Shown here: piece after piece, positions 9,228 through 14,775 of the stretch
Numbering within the stretch: position 1 is the stretch's first letter
Layout: each line of letters starts with the position of its first letter
Assembly (NCBI GenBank): GCA_036502295.1
Contig: DASXYU010000024.1
Location: forward strand, 1-15,933
Direction: 5' to 3'
Source of the DNA: DASXYU01 sp036502295
GTDB taxonomy: Bacteria; Actinomycetota; Actinomycetes; Mycobacteriales; Jatrophihabitantaceae
Length of the DNA stretch: 15,933 bases
The notes under the pieces: model-generated
Database searches by the model: none
Seen by the model: the letters and a program-made list of their open reading frames with translations, nothing else
Told to the model about the DNA's origin: nothing
Made by a program: the position numbers and the translations under genes

Positions 9228-9243
9228 GCGACCTAACGGTCGC
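9228..9243 (-). terminator. Short hairpin between the VOC gene and folD
   Basis: GCGACC (9228-9233) and GGTCGC (9238-9243) pair around TAAC. The stem lies in the 62-nt gap between the VOC gene stop and the folD start. It is upstream of the folD SD on the minus strand when read from folD's own position, so it can only end transcripts entering from elsewhere. As a folD leader or weak plus-strand terminator it is speculative. The CGACC-TAA-GGTCG core resembles the larger palindrome at 10163-10181. Confidence 0.25.
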
Positions 9244-9270
9244 TACTCGTCCGCCGCTGGTGGCGCCAGG

Positions 9271-9987
9271 TCAGCCGCAGAGGCAGAACGGGTGTCCCGC
9301 GGGATCGGCGAAGACGCGGAAGGTCTCACCACCACCCGGCAGCCGCGTAGCGCCGGCGGCCAGTGCCGCCGCCTCGGCTGTGTCGAGGTCGGCGACCTCG
9401 AGATCAAGGTGTCCCTGCTGTGGCTTCGCGGGGTCCGGCCACTCGGGAGCCACATAACTCTCGACCTGCTGAAAGAGGACGGGCCGCTCGCCGCCGAGCA
9501 TCGCCATGCCGTCCTGGTCGTAGGTGACGGGGTCACCGAGCACCGCCGACCAGAAGGCCGCGGCGGCGTGCGCATCCGGGACGTCGAACATCACGCCGAA
9601 GAGGGTCGGACCACTCACCTCGGCGTTGACGACGATGTCGAAGGGATGCCCCGCCGGATCGGCGAGAGTGTTCCAGGAGGCGTTCTCCTGCAGCAGTGTT
9701 GCGCCGAGGCTGACCGCCTGCTCCGTCGAGACGGCGAGGTCGAGGACCCGCACGTCCAGGTGCAGTTGCTGCGGGCGTTCCGAGGACGGCCACTGCGGTG
9801 CGACGAGGTCTGGTGCCAGCTGAAAGCCGAGGCCCCAGCGATCAGGCGTCACCACGGTGATCCAGTCGTCCTCGACCGAGGAGCGCGTGCCGCCGAGAAA
9901 CGTCTCCCAGAAACGGGCGGAGGTTTCGGGGTCTGGCACGTCGAAGACGACGGTGTCGAGACTTCCAATGCCAGTAGTCGTTGTCAT
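9271..9987 (-). CDS. Two-domain VOC (glyoxalase/bleomycin-resistance-like) protein
   Basis: The 238-residue product is two tandem vicinal-oxygen-chelate domains, about 6-120 and 127-238. The halves share the same landmarks: FDVPDPETSARFWETFLG (15-32) against FDVPDAHAAAAFWSAVLG (134-151), and the terminal ADPAGHPF block at 109-116 and 227-234. Central HLD triplets at 76-78 and 193-195 are candidate metal ligands. Internal duplication of this kind is common in actinobacterial VOC proteins; the substrate (dioxygenase, glyoxalase or antibiotic binding) cannot be told. I choose the ATG at 9987 because the domain begins right after it. A longer reading to a start at 10056 adds 23 residues that do not look like protein of this family. 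The gene stands apart from purH by 223 nt and from folD by 62 nt. Confidence 0.85.
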   Translation of the reverse strand: MTTTTGIGSLDTVVFDVPDPETSARFWETFLGGTRSSVEDDWITVVTPDRWGLGFQLAPDLVAPQWPSSERPQQLHLDVRVLDLAVSTEQAVSLGATLLQENASWNTLADPAGHPFDIVVNAEVSGPTLFGVMFDVPDAHAAAAFWSAVLGDPVTYDQDGMAMLGGERPVLFQQVESYVAPEWPDPAKPQQGHLDLEVADLDTAEAAALAAGATRLPGGGETFRVFADPAGHPFCLCG

Positions 9988-10210
9988 ACGCAAAGCATGC
10001 CCCGAGGGACCGACAACGGCACATGCCCCGAACGAAAGATTCCAACGTAGAACCAAGTCGCGAGTGGAGGATTACCCAAAGCAACCACCATGCCGCAATG
10101 TGGCCGAAGGCCACGGCGACCAACGGTTGCCTGCGGCAGTCGCATCACGCGCATAGCGCGTGCGTCGACCTAAGGTCGACGGCGACCTCAAAAGGAAAGG
10201 TGACGGCGAC
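9988..10210. other. Gene-free interval between purH and the VOC gene
   Basis: I see no credible gene here. Open frames of 70-100 codons exist but have no start signals or recognisable protein. The half next to purH (10100-10212) is filled with palindromes, described separately, and with two copies of GACGGCGACCT (10178-10188 and 10202-10212), 24 nt apart and separated by an A-rich spacer. The half next to the VOC gene presumably holds that gene's promoter, but no convincing -10/-35 pair stands out. Confidence 0.6.
10100..10181 (-). terminator. Palindrome cluster downstream of purH (probable terminator)
   Basis: Three perfect hairpins with 3-nt loops follow purH. CGTCGACC/GGTCGACG has loop TAA (10163-10181). 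CACGCGC/GCGCGTG has loop ATA (10146-10162) and adjoins the first without a gap. GTGGCC/GGCCAC has loop GAA (10100-10114). Two smaller ones, CAAC/GTTG (10121-10129) and CTGC/GCAG (10131-10139), fill the space between. There is no U-tract. Position 30 nt past the purH stop and GC-rich stems fit a multi-hairpin actinobacterial terminator, but the density is unusual. Confidence 0.5.
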
Positions 10211-11824
10211 CTAATGAAAGAAGTGGCGGGTACCCGTGAGGTAGAGCGAGGCGCCGGCGGCCTTGATCGCCGCCACGACGTCGTCGTCCCGCTTCGAGCC
10301 ACCGGGCTGCACGATCACCTTCACGCCTGCGTCGAGCAGCACCTGCGCTCCGTCCGCGAACGGGAAGAACGCGTCTGACGCCGCCACCGAGCCCGGCACG
10401 CGATCCCCGGCGCGCGCGACGGCGAGACGGCAGGAATCCACCCGGTTCACCTGACCCATGCCGATGCCGACGGTCGCGCCGTCCTTCGCGAGCAGGATCG
10501 CGTTGGACTTCACCGCACGCACTGCCCGCCACGCGAAGGCCGCGTCGGCGAGGGTCGCGTCATCCACCGGATCGCCCGCAGCGAGCGTCCAGTTCGCCGG
10601 GTCGTCACCGGGCGCATCGAGGCGGTCCGCCGTCTGCACCAGCAGTCCGCCAGAGACAGGACGGGTCTCCAACACCGCACCGGTAGGACGGGCCGGGACG
10701 ACGAGCACGCGCAGGTCGGTCTTCTTCGCCCAGCGCTCCAGCACGCCGTCCTCATAGCCGGGGGCGACGACGACCTCGGTGAAGATCGGGCCGAGTTGCT
10801 CGGCCATCGCCAGCGTGACGGGACGGTTCGTCGCAACGACACCCCCGAATGCCGACAGCGGGTCGCACTCGTGCGCCTTGTGGTGCGCGTCGGCGATGTC
10901 CGACCCGACCGCGATACCGCACGGGTTGGCGTGCTTGATGATCGCGACTGCCGGCGCCTCGAAGTCATAGGCCGCGCGCCATGCGGCGTCCGCGTCGACG
11001 TAGTTGTTGTAGCTCATCGGCTTGCCGGAGAGCTGGTCCGCCTGAGCCAGCCCGACTCCTCCGCCGCCGGCTACGCCCCCGTTGGCGGGGGTACCCCCAC
11101 CGGGCGTCACGTATAGCGCGGCCTGCTGGTGCGGGTTCTCGCCGTAGCGCAGCACCTCGGCCCGCTCGTAGCTCGCCGCGATCCAGCCGGGGAACGGCGA
11201 GGTGGCCCCTTCCTCTTCGACCGGGGCGTCCGGGGCGACGACGTTGCCGAGCCACGACGCCACGGCGATGTCGTAGGAGGCGGTGTGCCGGAACGCCTCG
11301 CGGGCGAAGGCCTGCCGACGCGCGAGGTCGAAGCCGCCATCGCGCACCGCCTCGAGCACCTCGGCATAGCGGGCCGGGTTCACCACCACCGTCATCGAGC
11401 CATGGTTCTTCGCGCTCGCGCGCACCATCGCCGGGCCGCCGATGTCGATCTGCTCGACGATCTCCGGGGGCGTGGCGCCGCTGCGCACGGTCTCGACGAA
11501 GGGGTACAGGTTCGCGATGAGCAGTTGGAACGGCGCGATGCCGAGCTTCTCGATCGTCTCGACGTGTGAGGGGTCGTTCTGGTCGGCGAGCAGTCCGGCG
11601 TGCACGTGCGGGTGCAGCGTCTTGACCCGTCCTCCGAGGATCTCGGGGAAGCCGGTGACCTCGTCCACCGCTGTGACCGGCACGCCGAGGTCGCGGATCG
11701 TCGCCGCGGTCGAGCCGGTGGAGACGATCTCGACTCCGGCCTCGTGCAAGCCGAGGACGAGCTCGTCCAGCCCGGTCTTGTCATAGACGCTGACGAGGGC
11801 GCGACGGACGGCGATCTTGGTCAA
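10211..11824 (-). CDS. purH: Bifunctional AICAR formyltransferase/IMP cyclohydrolase PurH
   Basis: PurH catalyses the last two steps of IMP synthesis: formyl transfer from 10-formyl-THF to AICAR, then ring closure. The protein is 537 residues. The N-terminal MGS-like cyclohydrolase domain (about 1-195) includes VSTGSTAATIRDLG (34-47), GFPEILGGRVKTLHPHVHAG (58-77) and QIDIGGPAMVRASAKN (125-140). The transformylase domain follows, with LRYGENPHQQAALY (225-238), the catalytic Lys297-His298 in IIKHANPCG (295-303), DPLSAFGG (321-328) and a C-terminal LYLTGTRHF (527-535). The start is a TTG at 11824 overlapping the purN stop as TTGA, with AGGAG 8 nt upstream. A Gly-rich insert (residues 241-258) lengthens the inter-domain loop and is noted separately. 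The gene forms a tight unit with purN. Confidence 0.97.
   Translation of the reverse strand: MTKIAVRRALVSVYDKTGLDELVLGLHEAGVEIVSTGSTAATIRDLGVPVTAVDEVTGFPEILGGRVKTLHPHVHAGLLADQNDPSHVETIEKLGIAPFQLLIANLYPFVETVRSGATPPEIVEQIDIGGPAMVRASAKNHGSMTVVVNPARYAEVLEAVRDGGFDLARRQAFAREAFRHTASYDIAVASWLGNVVAPDAPVEEEGATSPFPGWIAASYERAEVLRYGENPHQQAALYVTPGGGTPANGGVAGGGGVGLAQADQLSGKPMSYNNYVDADAAWRAAYDFEAPAVAIIKHANPCGIAVGSDIADAHHKAHECDPLSAFGGVVATNRPVTLAMAEQLGPIFTEVVVAPGYEDGVLERWAKKTDLRVLVVPARPTGAVLETRPVSGGLLVQTADRLDAPGDDPANWTLAAGDPVDDATLADAAFAWRAVRAVKSNAILLAKDGATVGIGMGQVNRVDSCRLAVARAGDRVPGSVAASDAFFPFADGAQVLLDAGVKVIVQPGGSKRDDDVVAAIKAAGASLYLTGTRHFFH
11051..11104. repeat. Palindrome-rich insert encoding a Gly-rich loop in PurH
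   Basis: Codons 241-258 of purH encode PGGGTPANGGVAGGGGVG. The DNA holds CCCCCG/CGGGGG (11076-11081 with 11086-11091) and the perfect 12-bp palindrome GGGGGTACCCCC (11087-11098), which share bases and so cannot both form. The loop is longer than I expect between the conserved ENPHQQAALY and SYNNYVDADAAW blocks. It reads like a small repeat element captured in frame at a tolerant loop. Simple expansion of a glycine linker is the alternative. Confidence 0.45.
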
Positions 11825-12372
11825 CTCACTAGCTCCTGAAGGGTGCGGATGTAGAGCGGCTTCTCGGCTTCTTGCACGCGCGCGCGCAACGAGTCTTCGG
11901 TGTCACCGGGCAGCACCGGCACTTCGACCTGGGCGAGGACGGGGCCGGTGTCGACGCCATCGTCCACCCAGTGCACGGAGGCGCCGGTGACGCTCGTCCC
12001 TGCCGCGAGAGCGTCGCGGATCGCGTGTGCGCCGGGGAAGTTCGGCAGCAGCGCCGGGTGGGTATTGACGATGCGGAACCGTCCCACGACCGACGGGGCG
12101 AGGATGCGCATGAAGCCGGCGAGGACGACGATGTCCGGCTCGTACTTCGCTATCGCGTCGGCGAGGGCGAGGTTCCAGGCGGGACGGTCGGGATGATCGG
12201 CCGGGGCGACGGTGAAGGTCTCGATGCCCTTCTCGGCGGCTCGCGTCATGGCGGGACAGCCGGGGACGTCGGTGCCGGCGGCGGCGACCTGACGTCCGAG
12301 GAACGCGTCGTCGATGATCGCCTGCAGGGTGCTGCCGCTGCCGGATGCGAGGACGACCAGACGTGCGGGCAC
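11821..12372 (-). CDS. purN: Phosphoribosylglycinamide formyltransferase PurN
   Basis: The folate-dependent GAR transformylase transfers a formyl group from 10-formyl-THF to GAR in purine synthesis. At 183 residues it is on the short side of the family range (roughly 190-215). The P-loop-like phosphate-binding segment is LASGSGSTLQAII (8-20), in which the usual Asn of 'GSN' is Thr. The catalytic region IVNTHPALLPNFPG (101-114) supplies Asn103 and His105, and the catalytic Asp is Asp141 in VDDGVDTGPVLAQ (136-148). The start is a GTG at 12372 with only a weak upstream GAGG. The gap to the DUF6350 gene is 21 nt, and the end overlaps purH by 4 nt (TTGA), so coupled translation with purH is likely. 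Confidence 0.95.
   Translation of the reverse strand: MPARLVVLASGSGSTLQAIIDDAFLGRQVAAAGTDVPGCPAMTRAAEKGIETFTVAPADHPDRPAWNLALADAIAKYEPDIVVLAGFMRILAPSVVGRFRIVNTHPALLPNFPGAHAIRDALAAGTSVTGASVHWVDDGVDTGPVLAQVEVPVLPGDTEDSLRARVQEAEKPLYIRTLQELVS
11833..11837 (-). promoter_or_regulatory. Ribosome binding site of purH
   Basis: AGGAG on the minus strand, 8 nt before the TTG at 11824 and inside the last codons of purN. It supports the unusual TTG start and the coupled purN-purH arrangement. Confidence 0.7.
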
Positions 12373-12393
12373 GGCCTCAGCCTACTGACCGAC

Positions 12394-13674
12394 CTACTGG
12401 CCGCTGGCGCGTCCCATCGCATCGCTTTCGGCGTCCTTGTCCGACGTCTCGTTCGGCTCTTCGTCCGCGACTACGAGGTGTGCGAGCGACTCCAGGACGA
12501 TGGCTTCGGCGCCGACCGTGTGCTTCACCTGCCCCCAGAGAGCCGTGACGCCGAGGGCTGTCAGCGAGGACGCCGCGAGGGCGGCGGCGATGAGGAGTCC
12601 GAGCCATCCCGCGGGGGCACCGACATGCGCGAGGTTCTTGGCACCGATCCCCCCGCCGGAGAGCACCGCGGCGAGAGCCGCGATGATCCCTCCTGCGGCG
12701 GCCGCGCAGCAGGCGAGGAGCAGTTGCTCGCCCAGCCCGCGCTCGGAGCGGGTCAGGCAGCGGGCGGTGACCACGCCGGCGAGCAGTGGCGTGAGGGCCA
12801 TGAGGACGAGAACCGGAATGCCGGCACCGTGTCCGTCGGGCAGCGCACCGAGCAGGGGAAACGTCGGCAGTACGCCGTGCGCGGTGCCGAAGGCCGACGC
12901 ATGCGCCGGTCCGACGGTGATGCCTGGGCCGGCGAGATAGCTCGCACCGCCGACGACGGCGTTCGGGATCGCCAGCAACGACAGGATGAGGATGGGCAGG
13001 CTTCCCCAGCCGCCGCCGAGTTCGCCGGTGAGTTCGGTGACGCGACCTGCGTGCCAGACCAGGGAGGCGGCGACCAGCACGGCGCTGGCGGCGACGTAGA
13101 CAAGCAGCCCCGCCGCGGCGGTTCGCAGCACGGTAGCGGTCTGCGCAGGCAGGCGCTCGGCGATCGCGGTGCGCAGCGCGCTGGAGCGCGCGAATGAGAC
13201 CCCACCTGTGGCGAGGAAGAGGACGAAGCCGAAGAACCCCACCCCGAGATAGGAGGCGTGGCTGGTACCGAGGGTGGCGAAGTGCACCGCGACCATCGAG
13301 AGGACGGTGAAGGTCGCCGCCTGCGCGAGCCCGGCGCGGACGAGCGTCCTCACCTCGTCGACTTCAGCGGCCTCGGCTGCCTCGGCTAAATGGGTCCCGA
13401 CGCGCCAGGCGACGAAGGCGACGATGAGGGTCATCCCGAGCGGCAGCCAACTGGAGTGCATGCCATCGACGGTGACGCCACCGTGCAGGCCCGCGAGGTA
13501 GGTGAGCAGGCCTGCGGCGAGGGCCGAATGGGTACGTCCTGACTGGCCGGAGACCGGTAGCCAGCAGATGGCGACGGCGACGATGCCGAGGGTGGCGCAG
13601 ACGATCACCGCGCCGGCACCGCTCCAGGCCGCGCTGCGTAACAGCGAGCGGGAAGGCTTGGCAGGCTCGGACAC
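12394..13674 (-). CDS. DUF6350 (PerM-like) polytopic membrane protein
   Basis: A 426-residue integral membrane protein with roughly nine to ten hydrophobic segments: near 18-40, 50-65, 75-92, 115-134, 141-160, 182-206, 225-245, 284-304, 316-339 and 354-380. The motif SYLAGPGITVGPAH (245-258) and the gene's place between sucD and purN match the actinobacterial DUF6350 family. Its mycobacterial member PerM is linked to cell division and persistence. The tail (about 403-426) is polar and acidic (ADEEPNETSDKDAESDAM), probably cytoplasmic. A charged stretch EAAEAAEVDEVRTLVR (98-113) separates two membrane segments. The start is GTG at 13674, preceded by GAAAGG very close to it, so start placement is moderately sure. 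Function here is inferred from family and position only. Confidence 0.82.
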   Translation of the reverse strand: MSEPAKPSRSLLRSAAWSGAGAVIVCATLGIVAVAICWLPVSGQSGRTHSALAAGLLTYLAGLHGGVTVDGMHSSWLPLGMTLIVAFVAWRVGTHLAEAAEAAEVDEVRTLVRAGLAQAATFTVLSMVAVHFATLGTSHASYLGVGFFGFVLFLATGGVSFARSSALRTAIAERLPAQTATVLRTAAAGLLVYVAASAVLVAASLVWHAGRVTELTGELGGGWGSLPILILSLLAIPNAVVGGASYLAGPGITVGPAHASAFGTAHGVLPTFPLLGALPDGHGAGIPVLVLMALTPLLAGVVTARCLTRSERGLGEQLLLACCAAAAGGIIAALAAVLSGGGIGAKNLAHVGAPAGWLGLLIAAALAASSLTALGVTALWGQVKHTVGAEAIVLESLAHLVVADEEPNETSDKDAESDAMGRASGQ

Positions 13675-13697
13675 GCCTTTCAGCGTCGCAAGCAGAG

Positions 13698-13712
13698 GCG
13701 CCGAATCGGCGC
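13698..13712. promoter_or_regulatory. Odd palindrome upstream of the DUF6350 gene
   Basis: GCGCCGA-A-TCGGCGC is a perfect dyad of 7-bp arms around one base. It lies 23 nt upstream of the GTG start at 13674. It could be an operator or, with a 5-nt loop, a small hairpin. No promoter hexamers are clear around it. Confidence 0.35.
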
Positions 13713-13731
13713 TCCCACGCCGAGGTCATCC

Positions 13732-13829
13732 TTGATCAAGTCGCCATCCCGGCCGCTGAACGACCAGAACGATGAGTTGATCAACACAGCGTTTTGGCCG
13801 CTGAAGGGCCAAGGAGCTGTGTTGATCAA
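13732..13829. repeat. 45-bp-period array with TTGATCAA palindromes
   Basis: TTGATCAA occurs at 13732, 13777 and 13822, exactly 45 bp apart each time. The first two units also share GGCCGCTGAA at the same internal position (13751 and 13796); 29 of their 45 positions are identical. Within the array, TTGATCAACACAGC (13777-13790) and GCTGTGTTGATCAA (13816-13829) form a perfect 14-bp inverted repeat, with a nested TTGGCC/GGCCAA stem (13794-13799 with 13807-13812). The array lies in the 222-nt gap between sucD and the DUF6350 gene, which otherwise holds the sucCD terminator and a small dyad. It may be a REP-like dispersed element or a set of operators. Confidence 0.8.
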
Positions 13830-13846
13830 GGAGAGCGGCAGACAGC

Positions 13847-13883
13847 AGCGGGGCCCTCGTCCTTGTCGGACGAAGGCCCCGCT
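13847..13883 (-). terminator. Hairpin terminator downstream of sucCD
   Basis: AGCGGGGCCCTCGTCC (13847-13862) pairs with GGACGAAGGCCCCGCT (13868-13883) with a single mismatch, around a TTGTC loop. The stem starts 13 nt after the sucD stop. There is no clear U-tract on the minus strand, as often seen in GC-rich actinobacteria, but the long stable stem and position make it the likely end of the sucCD transcript. Confidence 0.75.
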
Positions 13884-13896
13884 GTCGTTGCGAACT

Positions 13897-14772
13897 CTAG
13901 GAAAGCAGCTGGCGCATGAGGTTGGCGGTCTCGCTCGGCGTCTTGCCGACCTTCACGCCGGCGGCCTCGAGGGCCTCCTTCTTCGCCTGTGCGGTACCGG
14001 CCGAGCCGGAGACGATGGCCCCGGCGTGGCCCATCGTCTTGCCCTCCGGGGCGGTGAAGCCGGCGACGTAACCGACGACCGGCTTGGTGACATTGGCCTT
14101 GATGAACGCGGCAGCGCGCTCCTCGGCGTCGCCACCGATCTCGCCGATCATCACGATGGCCTCGGTCTCCGGATCGGCCTCGAATGCCTCGAGCGCGTCG
14201 ATGTGCGTCGTGCCGATGATCGGGTCGCCACCGATGCCGATCGCGGTCGAGAAGCCGAAGTCACGCAGCTCGTACATCATCTGGTAGGTCAGCGTCCCGG
14301 ACTTGGAGACGAGACCGATCTTGCCGGGGCCGGCGATGTTGGCCGGGATGATGCCGGCGTTCGACTTGCCGGGGCTGATGATGCCGGGGCAGTTCGGGCC
14401 GATGATGCGGGTGCTCTTGCCCTGCGCGTATGCCCACGCCGACGCGGTGTCATGCACCGGCACGCCTTCGGTGATCACCACGGCGAGCGGGATCTCGGCG
14501 TCGATCGCCTCGATCACCGAGTCCTTGGTGAAGGCCGGTGGGACGAAGCCCACGGAGACGTTCGCGCCGGTCTCCTTGATCGCCTCTTCGACCGAGCCGA
14601 AGACGGGGAGCAGGGTGCCGTCGAAGTCGACCTTGGTGCCGGCCTTGCGGGCGTTGACGCCACCGACGACCTTGCTGCCCGAGGCGAGCATGCGCTTGGT
14701 GTGCTTGGTGCCCTCACCACCGGTGATGCCCTGAACGATGATCAGGGAGTTCTCGTCGAGGAAAATGGCCAT
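13897..14772 (-). CDS. sucD: Succinyl-CoA synthetase (ADP-forming) alpha subunit
   Basis: The alpha subunit of the TCA-cycle enzyme that makes ATP (or GTP) from succinyl-CoA. It is 291 residues, the normal length. The N-terminal CoA-binding domain has QGITGGEGTKHTKRML (14-29), GGVNARKAG (37-45) and GPNCPGIISPG (125-135). The C-terminal ligase domain has GIGGDPIIGT (179-188) and GKTMGHAGAIVSG (244-256), in which His249 is the phosphohistidine active site. The ATG at 14772 follows the sucC stop after 3 nt, with GGGAG about 8 nt upstream inside sucC. This close spacing supports stoichiometric translation of the two subunits. A stable hairpin follows the stop codon. Confidence 0.98.
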   Translation of the reverse strand: MAIFLDENSLIIVQGITGGEGTKHTKRMLASGSKVVGGVNARKAGTKVDFDGTLLPVFGSVEEAIKETGANVSVGFVPPAFTKDSVIEAIDAEIPLAVVITEGVPVHDTASAWAYAQGKSTRIIGPNCPGIISPGKSNAGIIPANIAGPGKIGLVSKSGTLTYQMMYELRDFGFSTAIGIGGDPIIGTTHIDALEAFEADPETEAIVMIGEIGGDAEERAAAFIKANVTKPVVGYVAGFTAPEGKTMGHAGAIVSGSAGTAQAKKEALEAAGVKVGKTPSETANLMRQLLS

Positions 14773-14775
14773 TGA

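Noticed and set aside
9988..10056. Longer start for the VOC gene
   Set aside because: The 23 extra residues precede the domain start without similarity to VOC proteins, and ATG 9987 fits the domain boundary.
9842..10123. Small minus-strand frame of 93 codons between purH and the VOC gene
   Set aside because: It overlaps the VOC N-terminus out of frame, has no SD, and the Trp/Cys/Arg-rich sequence matches nothing known.
13732..13829. CRISPR array
   Set aside because: There are only two full units and a third partial one, spacers of CRISPR type are absent because the repeats share internal sequence, and no cas genes are near.
13732..14775. Long plus-strand open frame (347 codons) antisense to sucD
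   Set aside because: It is the high-GC mirror of sucD, has no recognisable protein and begins in the intergenic repeat. The sucD protein is unmistakable.
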